Below, piece after piece: positions 15,192 through 24,965 of a DNA stretch of 64,000 nucleotides. The stretch spans positions 1 to 64,000 of the forward strand of contig JAUSCD010000019.1 in NCBI GenBank assembly GCA_030651695.1, in the 5' to 3' direction. The position numbers and the translations under genes were made by a program. This stretch comes from Pseudohongiella sp. (GTDB taxonomy: Bacteria > Pseudomonadota > Gammaproteobacteria > Pseudomonadales > Pseudohongiellaceae). The notes under the pieces are model-generated. The model saw only the letters and a program-made list of their open reading frames with translations, was not told the DNA's origin and searched no databases. How positions within the stretch are numbered: position 1 is the stretch's first letter; every line of letters starts with the position of its first letter.

Positions 15192-16229
15192 TCAGGCCCG
15201 CAAAACCACCCGCCCCTGAACCTTCCCAGCCTTCAGATCAGCCAGCGCCTGAGAAACATCAGCGAGTGGACGCTCCTCAATCTGAATTGGCGCAATCTTG
15301 CCCGCCCGTACCAGCTCCATCAGCTCACCCATCTCCTGCAGGCTACCCACATAACTACCCTGGATAATACGCGCACTCATCGGAATAAACGGCAAGGGTA
15401 TGTTAAGCGCCCCACCGTACAGTCCAACAATAATGATCTTGCCGCCCTTGCGCAGACAGCCCATACCAAAATTGACCGACGCCTCAGCGCCCACAAAATC
15501 AATCACAGCATACGCGCCGCCATTACAAAGTGTCTTGATTGCTTTCACAGACGCTTTGTCACCGGAATTAAACACAGCCTTGGCACCCAGCTCTTTTGCC
15601 GCCGCCAGCTTGTTGTCATCGATATCCACAACAATCGGCTGCAGTCCCAGCGCCAGTGCCACCTGCAAGGTCATCATGCCTACGCCACCTGCACCAATCA
15701 GCACAAGCTCGTCACCTTCAACCAGCGGACCAACTTTTTTCAGCGAGCTGTACGCGGTCAGACCCGAGCAAGCATAAGTTGATGCCAGTGAATCAGCCAC
15801 ATCACCCTTGTCAAAAAGATAACGTGGATGCGGCACCATCACATGATCAGCAAAACCGCCCTGCGCCATTGTGCCCAGTCCGCGACCCGGCGTGCACAGA
15901 TGTTCTTCACCACGACGGCAGCTGGGGCACTCACCACAACCAATCCATGGGAATACCACCCGGCGATCACCGATCTTCACATCATTGGCATCCGGCCCGA
16001 CAGCAACCACTTCACCAAAAATTTCATGGCCCAATACCAGACCCGGACGCCCGACCTCGAGTTTTTTATCGTTGCCGAGATTAAACTCACCGTCGTGCAA
16101 ATGAATGTCCGAGTGACATACACCACAGGCGACCATTTTCACCAGCACCTCAGTACCTTGCGGAACCGGGGTGTCTGCCTCAACACGTTGCAGCGGCGCG
16201 CCGGGCGCCGCAGTCTGATAAGAAATCAT
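15192..16229 (-). CDS. Zinc-dependent alcohol dehydrogenase
   Basis: A 345-residue medium-chain dehydrogenase that oxidises alcohols with NAD(P). Catalytic zinc ligands Cys38, His68 and Glu69 (CGVCHSD, GHEIFG), and structural zinc Cys98, 101, 104 and 112 (CGECPSCRRGEEHLC) are all present. The cofactor fold is GAGGVGMMTLQVA near 172. Start ATG with AAGGG upstream. It is the last gene of a run with the bifunctional beta-oxidation protein (23 bases) and thiolase, suggesting it feeds alcohol-derived acyl chains into beta-oxidation or handles a hydroxyl intermediate. Confidence 0.9.
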   Translation of the reverse strand: MISYQTAAPGAPLQRVEADTPVPQGTEVLVKMVACGVCHSDIHLHDGEFNLGNDKKLEVGRPGLVLGHEIFGEVVAVGPDANDVKIGDRRVVFPWIGCGECPSCRRGEEHLCTPGRGLGTMAQGGFADHVMVPHPRYLFDKGDVADSLASTYACSGLTAYSSLKKVGPLVEGDELVLIGAGGVGMMTLQVALALGLQPIVVDIDDNKLAAAKELGAKAVFNSGDKASVKAIKTLCNGGAYAVIDFVGAEASVNFGMGCLRKGGKIIIVGLYGGALNIPLPFIPMSARIIQGSYVGSLQEMGELMELVRAGKIAPIQIEERPLADVSQALADLKAGKVQGRVVLRA

Positions 16230-16252
16230 GAAATTGCCCTTGTAAAAATGCC

Positions 16253-18358
16253 TTAAGCGTTGGCTTTAGCCCAGTCAGCAAATGTTTTGCCTTCGTCAGC
16301 AAGTTTTTGCAACAACGGTGCGGGCTTCCAATAGTCGCTGCCCTGAGTTTTTGCAAACTCATTGATGCGCTCAACTACCTTTTTCAGTCCAACCTGATCG
16401 GCGTAATGCATTGGCCCGCCTTTGGCAACGGGGAAACCGTAGCCGGACAGGTACACAATGTCGATATCGCCCGGACGCTGGGCAATGCCTTCTTCCAGAA
16501 TCAGTGCACCTTCATTGATCAATGGGAAGAACAGACGATCAACAATTTCTTCCTCACTGATGTCACGTTGAGTGATACCCAGCTCGGCAGCTTTCTGTTT
16601 GATCAACGCTTCAACTTCCGGATCAGCCTGGCGTGCACGCGTGGCCGGATCATATTTGTAATACCCGGCACCTGTCTTCTGACCCATACGACCCATTTCG
16701 ACCAGTGCGCTGGCGATGCAATGTGTTCTGGGGTCATGCACAACATCGGTACGTGCCTGACGCGCTTTATAACCAATATCCAGGCCGGCGAGATCACCCA
16801 CTGCCAGCGGACCCATGGCCATGCCGAATTTTTCTGCGACAGCATCAACCTGGGTTGGTGTGGCGCCATCAAGCAACAGCATATGTGCCTGACGACCGTA
16901 ACCGGTCAGCATACGGTTGCCAATAAAGCCATAGCATACGCGTGACAGCACACAAACCTTGCCGATCTTTTTGCCGATCTGCATCACAGTCGCCAGTACT
17001 TCATGAGAAGTTTTGTCTGCACGTACCACTTCCAGCAGCTTCATCACATTAGCCGGGCTGAAGAAATGCATACCCACAACATCCTGCGGACGTTTTGTGG
17101 CTTCAGCAATCATGTTTACATCCTGGTAAGAGGTGTTTGACGCCAGAATCGCACCGGGTTTACACACGGCATCCAGTTTTGCGAACACTTCTTTTTTAAC
17201 ATCAGGATTTTCGAATACCGCTTCAATGACCATATCTGCATCGCCGATATCGTCATAGCTGGTAGTGCCGGTAATCAGGCCGACCCGCTTTTCCATATCC
17301 GCTTCTGACATTTTGCCTTTCTGCACGGTGATGCTGTAATTCTTGCGGATCACGCCCAGTCCACGCTCCAGCGCTTCTGCACTGAGTTCAACCAGCTTGA
17401 CCGGAATACCGACGTTGGCAAAACACATGGCGATACCACCACCCATGGTGCCGCTGCCGACAATGGCAACCTGTTTGATATCACGCACAGCGGTGTCTTT
17501 CGGCAAATCTTTGATCTTGGCTGCTTCACGCTCGGCAAAAAATGCATGACGCATGGCTTTGGATTGTGGTGAGCTCACCAGTTCCATAAACAGTTTGCGC
17601 TCAACCTCCAGACCAGCATCCATAGGCTGGCCTACTGCAGCTTCAACGCAGGACACAATTCGATCCTGCGCGATCTGACCACGTGCACGCTTTGCAATCT
17701 GCTTGCGATAAGCATCAAAAAAACCCGGCTCAATGCTGGCAGGATCAATGTTGATATCCCGTATACGCTTGAGTTTGGCACCTGACTCCACCAGATCGTG
17801 GGCATAAGCAATCGCGCCAGCCTGCAAATCTTCGCTGCCCAATACTTCATCAAGCAAACCCATATCGGACGCTTTAGCTGCAGCAATCGGGTCGCCGGTT
17901 GTGATCATTTCCAGAGCCGATTTTACGCCGGCAATACGAGGCACACGCTGGGTACCGCCCGCACCAGGCAGCAGACCGAGTTTCACTTCCGGCAGGCCCA
18001 CTTTGGCAGACGGCACCGCACAACGGTAATGACAAGCCAGTGCAACTTCAAATCCGCCGCCCAGCGCTGTGCCGTGGATGGCTGCAATCACCAGCTTGGA
18101 AGAATTTTCGATAGCACCCAGTACATCGGGCAGTGATGGCGCCATTGGCGGTTTGCCAAATTCAGTGATGTCAGCGCCGGCAATAAATGTGCGACCGTCA
18201 CACATCAGCACGATGGCTTCTGATGCATCTTTCTGTGCAGCGGTTACTGCATTCAGAATGCCTTCCCGCACGGCCTGAGACAGCGCGTTAACAGGCGGGC
18301 TGTTAACTTTGATAACACCAATATTATTGATAACTTCGTAACTGACAACACTGGACAT
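16253..18358 (-). CDS. Bifunctional enoyl-CoA hydratase / 3-hydroxyacyl-CoA dehydrogenase
   Basis: A 701-residue FadB/FadJ-like protein. The N-terminal crotonase domain (about 1-190) has [18 protein letters not shown] and the catalytic Glu in [17 protein letters not shown]. The Rossmann domain (about 290-470) has [15 protein letters not shown] and catalytic His in [15 protein letters not shown]. Two C-terminal dehydrogenase domains follow. Order and length match peroxisomal-type bifunctional enzymes. It performs two successive beta-oxidation steps, and the thiolase just upstream performs the next. ATG with AAGGG upstream. Confidence 0.92.
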   Translation of the reverse strand: MSSVVSYEVINNIGVIKVNSPPVNALSQAVREGILNAVTAAQKDASEAIVLMCDGRTFIAGADITEFGKPPMAPSLPDVLGAIENSSKLVIAAIHGTALGGGFEVALACHYRCAVPSAKVGLPEVKLGLLPGAGGTQRVPRIAGVKSALEMITTGDPIAAAKASDMGLLDEVLGSEDLQAGAIAYAHDLVESGAKLKRIRDINIDPASIEPGFFDAYRKQIAKRARGQIAQDRIVSCVEAAVGQPMDAGLEVERKLFMELVSSPQSKAMRHAFFAEREAAKIKDLPKDTAVRDIKQVAIVGSGTMGGGIAMCFANVGIPVKLVELSAEALERGLGVIRKNYSITVQKGKMSEADMEKRVGLITGTTSYDDIGDADMVIEAVFENPDVKKEVFAKLDAVCKPGAILASNTSYQDVNMIAEATKRPQDVVGMHFFSPANVMKLLEVVRADKTSHEVLATVMQIGKKIGKVCVLSRVCYGFIGNRMLTGYGRQAHMLLLDGATPTQVDAVAEKFGMAMGPLAVGDLAGLDIGYKARQARTDVVHDPRTHCIASALVEMGRMGQKTGAGYYKYDPATRARQADPEVEALIKQKAAELGITQRDISEEEIVDRLFFPLINEGALILEEGIAQRPGDIDIVYLSGYGFPVAKGGPMHYADQVGLKKVVERINEFAKTQGSDYWKPAPLLQKLADEGKTFADWAKANA

Positions 18359-18415
18359 GAGTGGATCCCTTACAGAGTAAATTGAAATGGGTAATAGAAT
18401 TTTTTTATGTATCTG

Positions 18416-19630
18416 TCAGTCAAGCCGCTCAATGATGGCAGCAACACCCTGACCAATACCGATGCATAAACTCACCATTGCGTAACGACCACCTGTGCGC
18501 TCAAGTTGACGCACCGTGCTCAGCGCAATTCGCGCACCAGATGCACCCAGTGGATGACCTACGGCAATCGCTCCGCCATTGGGGTTAACGCGCGAATCTG
18601 CAAAATCAACCTCCAGCAGTTTCAGGCAGCCCAGTACCTGGGTAGCAAAAGCTTCGTTGATTTCGATGACATCCATATCTTTTAAAGTCAGGCCCGCACG
18701 CGCCAGTGCTTTGCGCGCGGCAAACACCGGGCCCAGCCCCATTACACGCGGTTCAACACCAGCAACTGCGCCGGCAATGATACGGGCGCGCGGTTTGACG
18801 CCATATTTATCGCCGATGGCTTTGTTGCCAATGATGATGGCCGCTGCGCCGTCGTTAATCCCGGAAGCGTTGCCGGCAGTAACCACGCCGCCGTCAAACA
18901 GCGAGCGCAGGCCACCCAGTACGTCCAGTGTGGAGTCAGCGCGTGGGTGCTCGTCTGCATCAACCACCAGCGGAGGTAATTTTTTGCCGCGGGATACTTC
19001 AGTCGCGATAATTTCGCCTTGAAAGAATCCTGCTGCACGCGCGGCTTCGTATTTTGCTTGTGAGCCAGCGGCAAAAACATCGCTCTGTTCACGGGTGATA
19101 CCCAGATCGCTGGCAATATTGTCAGCAGTCTGCGGCATGGTATCTTCACCAAAATTTCTGGCGATCAGCGGATTGGTGAAGCGGGCACCAAGTGTACTGT
19201 CAGCAATCTGTTGGCCGCGATCAAAGGCGGACTGCGCCTTGGATAAAATCAGCGGCGCGCGGCTCATGGATTCCACGCCTCCGGCCAGGAATAACTCGCC
19301 CTCACCGGTTTTAACACCACGGCTGGCATCGAGCACTGCGGCCAGACCTGAACCGCACAGCCTGTTCACCGTAAGACCACCCACACTGGTTGGCATACCA
19401 GCCAGCAACGCGGCAAAACGCCCGACGTTGCGACAGTCTTCCCCTGCCTGGTTGGTGTTGCCCATGATGACGTCTTCATAGGCGTCAGGGCTGAATACAT
19501 TGCGACCCACAACAGTACGGATCACGTGGGCCAGCAAATCATCGGGACGGATTGATGAAAGGCTGCCGCCGTGACGGCCGAATGCCGTACGTGCACCATC
19601 ATAAATATAGGCTTCGTTTGATTGACTCAT
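18416..19630 (-). CDS. Acetyl-CoA acyltransferase (thiolase)
   Basis: A 404-residue thiolase from the ATG at 19630; upstream residues are not family-like. Nucleophile Cys92 in NRLCGSGLAAV, His in VGHPLGASGAR and the C-terminal Cys in SLCIGIGQG are present, so it should be active. It cleaves 3-ketoacyl-CoA to acetyl-CoA and a shortened acyl-CoA. Gene order thiolase - bifunctional protein - alcohol dehydrogenase on one strand suggests co-transcription from the divergent promoter region shared with an acyl-CoA dehydrogenase. Confidence 0.92.
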   Translation of the reverse strand: MSQSNEAYIYDGARTAFGRHGGSLSSIRPDDLLAHVIRTVVGRNVFSPDAYEDVIMGNTNQAGEDCRNVGRFAALLAGMPTSVGGLTVNRLCGSGLAAVLDASRGVKTGEGELFLAGGVESMSRAPLILSKAQSAFDRGQQIADSTLGARFTNPLIARNFGEDTMPQTADNIASDLGITREQSDVFAAGSQAKYEAARAAGFFQGEIIATEVSRGKKLPPLVVDADEHPRADSTLDVLGGLRSLFDGGVVTAGNASGINDGAAAIIIGNKAIGDKYGVKPRARIIAGAVAGVEPRVMGLGPVFAARKALARAGLTLKDMDVIEINEAFATQVLGCLKLLEVDFADSRVNPNGGAIAVGHPLGASGARIALSTVRQLERTGGRYAMVSLCIGIGQGVAAIIERLD

Positions 19631-19743
19631 AGACTCAGTTCTCTTGTTCCCCATAACATACCTATCAGGCAGGCTGGGCCGCATGGTAGCACATGCCTCC
19701 GGAGCGTGGAATTCGACTCCGGACGCTCGTTCGGGGTATTATG

Positions 19744-19759
19744 CCGAACTTTCGTTCGG
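19744..19759. promoter_or_regulatory. Palindromic operator candidate, CCGAAC-N4-GTTCGG
   Basis: CCGAACTTTCGTTCGG is a perfect 6-4-6 inverted repeat in the roughly 200-base divergent region between thiolase and acyl-CoA dehydrogenase. A partial copy (CTCGTTCGG) lies just before it, and CTCCGGA occurs twice slightly further left. Position suggests joint control of both beta-oxidation units by a TetR- or MerR-like regulator; no cognate regulator is adjacent. Confidence 0.5.
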
Positions 19760-19829
19760 TAGAAAAACCGTACGTTAAACCTATTCGTATAACCGTCTTG
19801 AAGCAGTTGTATCCAGAAAGAGGCCTAGC

Positions 19830-20978
19830 ATGATCCGAGACCAGGAAACCCTTAATCAACTCATTGATATAGTTGAACGTTTTGTCCGCGAAAGACTGAT
19901 GCCGGCTGAACATCAGGTTGCTGAAGAGTACAAAGTACCGGATGACATCATCCAGGAAATGAAAGAACTTGGGTTGTTTGGCATGACCATCCCGGAAGAA
20001 TACGGCGGGCTGGGTCTGACCATGGAAGAAGAGATCCATGTGGCCATGGCGCTGGGCCGGACCTCGCCTGCATTCCGCTCAATTCTGGGCACCAATAACG
20101 GCATCGGTTCGGCCGCGGTGGTGTTTGACGGCACCGAAGAGCAGAAACAGAAATTCCTTCCCAAATATGCCAGCGGTGAGTGGGTTGGTTGTTTCTGTCT
20201 GACCGAGCCGGATGTTGGTTCTGACGCCGGCGCTCTGAAAACAACGGCTGTGCGTGACGGTGATCATTACATCATCAACGGTACCAAGCGCTACATCACC
20301 AACGCGCCGGTAGCAGACACTTTCAACGTAATGGCACGCACCAATCCTGACATCAAAGGCGCGCGCGGCATCTCCGCATTTATTGTCGAAAAAGGCACAC
20401 CAGGGATCAGTCTTGGCGCCATCGATAAAAAGATGGGCCAGGCGGGCTCACTGACCTGTGACGTCATTTTCGAAAACTGCCGCGTCCCTGCTGCCAATCT
20501 GATTGGCAAAGAAGGCGACGGTTTTATCACTGCTATGAAAGTACTTGATCGTGGCCGTCTGCATATTGCGGGTTTCAGCGTAGGTATTGCTGAGCGTCTG
20601 ATTGACGACGCACTGCGTTACGCCATTGACCGCAAACAGTTTGGTGTCGCGATTGCCGAACATCAACTGATTCAGGCCATGCTGGCCGACTCAAAGACTG
20701 AATCCTATGCCGCGCGCTGCATGGTGCTGGACGCTGCGCGCATGCGTGATGATGGCAAAAATGTCAGCACAGAGTCTGCTGCCTGCAAACTGTTCGCCAC
20801 TGAAATGGTGGGACGCGTTGCCGATCGGGCTGTGCAGATTCATGGTGGCGCAGGTTATATCTCTGAATACGCAGTCGAGCGCTTCTACCGGGACGTGCGC
20901 TTGTTCCGTCTGTACGAGGGTACATCGCAGATTCAGCAGATCATCATTGCGCGCAACATGATCAAGGCCGCGTCCTGA
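19830..20978 (+). CDS. Acyl-CoA dehydrogenase (canonical)
   Basis: A 382-residue flavoprotein with every usual element: CFCLTEPDVGSDAGALKT, the RYITNAPVADTFNVMAR segment, RKQFGVAIAEHQLIQ, IHGGAGYISEYAVERFYRD, and the catalytic glutamate motif YEGTSQIQQIIIARNM near the end. Unlike the two dehydrogenase pairs in this window it should work alone as a homotetramer on straight-chain or short branched acyl-CoAs. ATG with an AGAGG site. Divergent from the thiolase operon, with which it forms a complete beta-oxidation set. Confidence 0.92.
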   Translation: MIRDQETLNQLIDIVERFVRERLMPAEHQVAEEYKVPDDIIQEMKELGLFGMTIPEEYGGLGLTMEEEIHVAMALGRTSPAFRSILGTNNGIGSAAVVFDGTEEQKQKFLPKYASGEWVGCFCLTEPDVGSDAGALKTTAVRDGDHYIINGTKRYITNAPVADTFNVMARTNPDIKGARGISAFIVEKGTPGISLGAIDKKMGQAGSLTCDVIFENCRVPAANLIGKEGDGFITAMKVLDRGRLHIAGFSVGIAERLIDDALRYAIDRKQFGVAIAEHQLIQAMLADSKTESYAARCMVLDAARMRDDGKNVSTESAACKLFATEMVGRVADRAVQIHGGAGYISEYAVERFYRDVRLFRLYEGTSQIQQIIIARNMIKAAS

Positions 20979-21004
20979 GTTGTTGCGGAAACGCCCCACT
21001 GGCA

Positions 21005-21031
21005 CTGAGCAGCACCCACTGCGCTGCTCAG
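21005..21031 (+). terminator. Stem-loop after acyl-CoA dehydrogenase
   Basis: CTGAGCAGC and GCTGCTCAG form a perfect nine-base stem around a nine-base loop, 27 bases after the stop codon. No uridine tract follows, so intrinsic termination is uncertain; an mRNA 3'-end stabiliser is also possible. Confidence 0.5.
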
Positions 21032-21191
21032 ACGCCAAACCCATTTGATTTATATCAGTTTTGTGACAATAAAATCGTCCCGGACCTGCAGAAAAACAGG
21101 AAATTTGCTTGTAATTCCCCAAAAAATACATAAACTGCGTTCCCTCTGCGAAATTCGGGCTTTGTCACACAGCCCGGCAGACAATCTGAAA

Positions 21192-21341
21192 ATGGCCATC
21201 GAAAGACCCTTTTTCTACTTATCAACAAACCAACCACGCATGGTGTGGAGGCTTAATAGTCCAGACGACTTGGCCCGATTCGTAAACAGTTACGAAAACT
21301 ATCGGCATCAAATACAGCGTCACAATCGGTCTATGAGTTAA
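21192..21341 (+). CDS. Possible 49-residue protein upstream of speD
   Basis: A short frame from the ATG at 21192, ending 26 bases before speD. The product (begins MAIERPFFYLSTNQPRM) is basic and aromatic with a plausible helical C terminus. No ribosome site is evident and I recognise no family. It is the only content I see in the 389-base region between the acyl-CoA dehydrogenase and speD besides the stem-loop. It may be a leader peptide for polyamine control, an independent small gene or a chance frame. Confidence 0.3.
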   Translation: MAIERPFFYLSTNQPRMVWRLNSPDDLARFVNSYENYRHQIQRHNRSMS

Positions 21342-21367
21342 GCACCGCTTTTTTTGGGGCAAGGATT

Positions 21368-21886
21368 ATGAGCACAATCTCCTCCATTAAAGAGACTCTC
21401 AAAACTGACATCGCCCGTCAGGACAATGCCAGCGCAAAAGACACCAGTGCTAACGAGAGCGAATGGCCGACATTTATCGGGCAACCGGATGCCGAAGCCA
21501 AAGACCATTTTATTCAACGCAATGGTCTTGAGTTTGCCGGTACACACCTGCTGATTGATTTCTGGGGTGCGCATAATCTGGCTGATCTGAGTCTGATGGA
21601 AACCACGTTCCGTGAATGTGTCGAAAAATGCGGCGCCACGCTGCTGCATATTCACCTGCATCACTTTACGCCCAATGGCGGAATTTCAGGTGTTGCCGTG
21701 CTGGCTGAATCACATATCAGCGTGCATACCTGGCCAGAACGCGGTTACGCAGCTTTTGATATTTTTATGTGTGGCGACGCGCAACCGGAAAAAGCTATTC
21801 CCATTCTGAAAGGCGCTTTCAAGCCTGAGCGCGTAATCGTGGGCGAACAATTGCGCGGCCTGACCCAGACGGCTTCTGACAATTGA
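21368..21886 (+). CDS. speD: S-adenosylmethionine decarboxylase proenzyme
   Basis: A 172-residue SpeH/SpeD-class proenzyme. It self-cleaves between Glu114 and Ser115 ([13 protein letters not shown]), the serine becoming the pyruvoyl cofactor; His120 and Cys135 match the usual catalytic residues. It makes decarboxylated AdoMet, the aminopropyl donor. The N-terminal 45 residues are a longer than usual, polar extension. ATG with AAGGA upstream. Its TGA stop overlaps the TTG start of speE, so the two are translationally coupled. Confidence 0.93.
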   Translation: MSTISSIKETLKTDIARQDNASAKDTSANESEWPTFIGQPDAEAKDHFIQRNGLEFAGTHLLIDFWGAHNLADLSLMETTFRECVEKCGATLLHIHLHHFTPNGGISGVAVLAESHISVHTWPERGYAAFDIFMCGDAQPEKAIPILKGAFKPERVIVGEQLRGLTQTASDN

Positions 21887-22746
21887 GCCACCCTGATTCC
21901 CGCAATCTGTGGACGGAAACTCTGTACTCCACGTATGGCCAGAGTTTCCGTATTGATGAGATCCTGTTTGAGGACAAATCAGAACACCAGCATCTGCTGA
22001 TATTCCGCAATGAACAGTTTGGCCGAGTGATGGCGTTGGACGGCATCGTTCAGACCACCGAGCGAGATGAATTTATTTATCACGAAATGCTGACGCATGT
22101 GCCATTGATTACACATGGGGATGCACAGCGTGTATTGATCATAGGCGGCGGCGACGGCGGAATTCTGCGGGAAGTCTGCAAACACAGAAATGTCACTCAC
22201 ATCACGCAGGTCGAAATTGACCGAGCAGTGATTGATCTGGCCAGACAGTATCTGCCTGATCATAGTAACGGTGCCTATGACGACGCCCGCGCCAACATTA
22301 TTATCGGCGATGGATTTGATTTTGTGCAGACCACTGATGAACGTTTTGACGTCATCATTTCTGATTCGACAGATCCGCTTGGGCCAGGCGAGGTCCTGTT
22401 CAGTAAAGACTTCTACGCAGGCTGTCAGCGCAGCCTGAAGCCCGGCGGAATTCTGGTGACACAAAACGGTGTGCCATTCATGCAGACGGACGAACTCAGC
22501 AATACAGCCGCCCGCCTGTCGCGCCTGTTCAAGGATTGGTCGTTCTATGGGGCTGCCGTTCCCACCTATATTGGTGGCCTTATGACCTTTGCCTGGGCCA
22601 GTGACAACCCGGCCTTGCGCCAGACCGAACTGTCTACGCTCAAACAGCGCTGGCTTGCGCGAGGCATCACGTCTCGTTACTACACCCCTGAACTGCATCA
22701 GGCATCATTTGCTTTGCCTCAGTATTTGCTGGATCTACTCAAGTAG
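21883..22746 (+). CDS. speE: Polyamine aminopropyltransferase (spermidine synthase)
   Basis: A 287-residue SpeE that transfers the aminopropyl group to putrescine. It shows the full family signature: [33 protein letters not shown] (AdoMet-type loop), [16 protein letters not shown] and catalytic [15 protein letters not shown]. The TTG start at 21883 overlaps the speD stop by four bases. It is cytoplasmic and complete, in contrast to the spermidine-synthase-like pair near 30 kb. Confidence 0.94.
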   Translation: MSHPDSRNLWTETLYSTYGQSFRIDEILFEDKSEHQHLLIFRNEQFGRVMALDGIVQTTERDEFIYHEMLTHVPLITHGDAQRVLIIGGGDGGILREVCKHRNVTHITQVEIDRAVIDLARQYLPDHSNGAYDDARANIIIGDGFDFVQTTDERFDVIISDSTDPLGPGEVLFSKDFYAGCQRSLKPGGILVTQNGVPFMQTDELSNTAARLSRLFKDWSFYGAAVPTYIGGLMTFAWASDNPALRQTELSTLKQRWLARGITSRYYTPELHQASFALPQYLLDLLK

Positions 22747-22788
22747 CGATATGCTGCTTCCTACAGGCATCAGTTGTCAGGGAGCAGT

Positions 22789-23550
22789 ATGTCCGGCGAG
22801 CAGTTCAGAATCCTCACGCTTAATATCCACAAAGGTTTTGCGCTAGGCCCCAAACGACTGGTGCTGTCCCATATCCGGGATCATCTGCGCGCCAGCAATG
22901 CTAACCTGGTGTTTCTACAAGAGGTGGTGGGCGACAATCAGCGACACCGTAAATCGCTTAAACTCTGGCCTGCCGGCACCCAGCTGGAATTTTTGGCCGA
23001 CACCGTCTGGTCACATCATGCCTACGGTAAAAACGCCATTTACCAGCACGGTCATCATGGCAACGCCATCCTGAGCGAACACCCTTTCCTGAACTGGGAT
23101 AATATTGATGCGTCCTTTATGAATTTTTCGCAACGTGGATTTCTTCACGGGACTATCAAGGGAAACATTCACCTGATCTGCATTCATCTTGGTTTGCTGG
23201 AGCGCGAACGTAAGCTGCAAACTTTCAGACTGATCGACTACATCAAACGCACGGTACATGATGAACACCCGCTGATCATTGCAGGTGACCTTAACGACTG
23301 GCGTCGATCCACCCATCGCGCGCTGAAAGAGCAATTAGGCGTAGTAGAAGCCTATGAATACCTGCATGGGCGCTGCGCCGCAACTTTCCCGGCGTTTTAT
23401 CCGGTATTGCCTATGGACAGAATTTATCTCAGGGGTTTTGCGGTACATGCAAGTGACACACTCGCGGGTGACAACTGGCGGGAATTCTCGGATCATTGCG
23501 CATTGATGACAGACATAAGTCTTCTGGACACAAGCGCATGGACACGCTGA
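22789..23550 (+). CDS. Endonuclease/exonuclease/phosphatase (EEP) family protein
   Basis: A 253-residue protein from the ATG at 22789 (GGGAG upstream; a TTG at 22774 is weaker). It carries EEP fold motifs: LTLNIHKGFA with the metal-binding Asn, LVFLQEVVG with Glu, HLGLLERERKLQ with His, IIAGDLNDWRR with Asp-Asn, and the final SDHCALMTDI with Asp-His. It is a metal-dependent phosphodiesterase. Its end overlaps the PLD gene by 13 bases; pairing with cardiolipin-synthase-like genes is common (as with ybhP-clsB in E. coli), hinting at lipid metabolism. Confidence 0.88.
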   Translation: MSGEQFRILTLNIHKGFALGPKRLVLSHIRDHLRASNANLVFLQEVVGDNQRHRKSLKLWPAGTQLEFLADTVWSHHAYGKNAIYQHGHHGNAILSEHPFLNWDNIDASFMNFSQRGFLHGTIKGNIHLICIHLGLLERERKLQTFRLIDYIKRTVHDEHPLIIAGDLNDWRRSTHRALKEQLGVVEAYEYLHGRCAATFPAFYPVLPMDRIYLRGFAVHASDTLAGDNWREFSDHCALMTDISLLDTSAWTR

Positions 23551-24965
23551 CACAGCCTGCATGGTTGATTTACATACTCCCTTTTGCATGGCTGCTGATG
23601 GGGCTGAGCACCGCTGCACACGTATTGCTGAACAAACGCGACCCCAAGTCCGCGTTTGGCTGGATTGCACTCTGTATTATTCTGCCGGTTGCCGGACCAA
23701 TACTGTATCTGGTATTCGGTATCAATCGGGTTCACAACCGTGCTCAGCGCAATTACCTGGTAAAAGTTCCACGCGACGCCTTGCTGACGATTGCCGAGCC
23801 CCCCGGCACAAACTTCAGACCCTTGTCAAATATCGGTGAAAATCTGACTGAAAAGGGCCTCAGCGACTGCCTGGACTTCAGGATACTTGAGAATGGCGAA
23901 TCGCTTTACCCGGCCATGCTTGAGCACATCAATGGCGCCAGCAAAAGAATTCTGCTCTCCTCTTATATCTTCGACAATAACAGCAGTGGAATTGCTATTG
24001 CCGAAGCGTTAGCCGCGGCCGTGAAACGCGGCGTTGACGTCAAGGTGATTGTTGACGGCATGGGCGAATTCATGAGCCTGCCAAGAATCGGCGGCCGCCT
24101 GAAACAACTCGGCGTGCCATTCCAGCGATTTAACCCCATCTCATTGTTTCCGCCCGCTCTGAATATCAATATGCGCAGCCATCGCAAGCTGCTGATAATT
24201 GATGGCGAATGGGCCTTCACTGGTGGCCAGAATATTGGTGACCGCCACTTGGCCAACAATATTAAGAACCCGCATCGGGTACTCGACATCCACTTCCAGC
24301 TACGCGGCAAAATTGTCGACGAACTGGAATGGGCGTTCCTGCAGGATTGGTACTATTGTTTAAACAAGGATAGTCCGCCGCCGTTCGAGGGAAGCAACGT
24401 TTCCAAACCAGACGCAAACATATGGGCACGCCTGGTGCTGGATGGCCCGAATAAAGATCTGGACAAACTCAACCATCTGATTGTTGGTGTGATCTCGGCA
24501 GCAACTCGCGAAGTGCTGATCATGACTCCGTATTTTTTGCCAACTTTCGATCTTATTGGTGCGTTGATCGCTGCTCATCTGCGCGGGGTATCAGTACAGA
24601 TTCTTCTTCCCGGCCACAACAATATCGAGCTTGTGCATTGGGCCATGCAAAATACTCTCAAACAACTGCTTGAGTCGGGACTCGATATCCGCTACCAACC
24701 ACCGCCTTTTGTCCATTCGAAATTACTGCTGGTAGACGACGAATACGCTTTGATAGGCTCAGCCAACATGGATCCCCGCAGCTTGCGCCTGAACTATGAG
24801 CTGGGATTGGAAGTGTTTTCGAAACACGTCAACGGCTGTCTGCGTGAACATTTTATTTCACGTGCCAAGAGTTCTGCTCCAGTCACACTGGAGCAGATAA
24901 ATGGCAGGTCATTGCCGGTCAAACTCAGAGATTCGTTAATGTGGCTTTTTTCACCGTATCTGTGA
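23538..24965 (+). CDS. cls: Cardiolipin synthase-like phospholipase D family protein
   Basis: A 475-residue membrane protein from the ATG at 23538. Two N-terminal helices (about 8-29 and 40-60) precede two PLD domains, each with an HKD motif: H215-K217-D222 (SHRKLLIID) and H394-K396-D401 (HSKLLLVDD). This is the plan of bacterial cardiolipin synthase, which joins two phosphatidylglycerols. It overlaps the EEP gene upstream by 13 bases, and its 3' end overlaps the convergent stress-protein gene by 41 bases. Confidence 0.9.
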   Translation: MDTLTQPAWLIYILPFAWLLMGLSTAAHVLLNKRDPKSAFGWIALCIILPVAGPILYLVFGINRVHNRAQRNYLVKVPRDALLTIAEPPGTNFRPLSNIGENLTEKGLSDCLDFRILENGESLYPAMLEHINGASKRILLSSYIFDNNSSGIAIAEALAAAVKRGVDVKVIVDGMGEFMSLPRIGGRLKQLGVPFQRFNPISLFPPALNINMRSHRKLLIIDGEWAFTGGQNIGDRHLANNIKNPHRVLDIHFQLRGKIVDELEWAFLQDWYYCLNKDSPPPFEGSNVSKPDANIWARLVLDGPNKDLDKLNHLIVGVISAATREVLIMTPYFLPTFDLIGALIAAHLRGVSVQILLPGHNNIELVHWAMQNTLKQLLESGLDIRYQPPPFVHSKLLLVDDEYALIGSANMDPRSLRLNYELGLEVFSKHVNGCLREHFISRAKSSAPVTLEQINGRSLPVKLRDSLMWLFSPYL

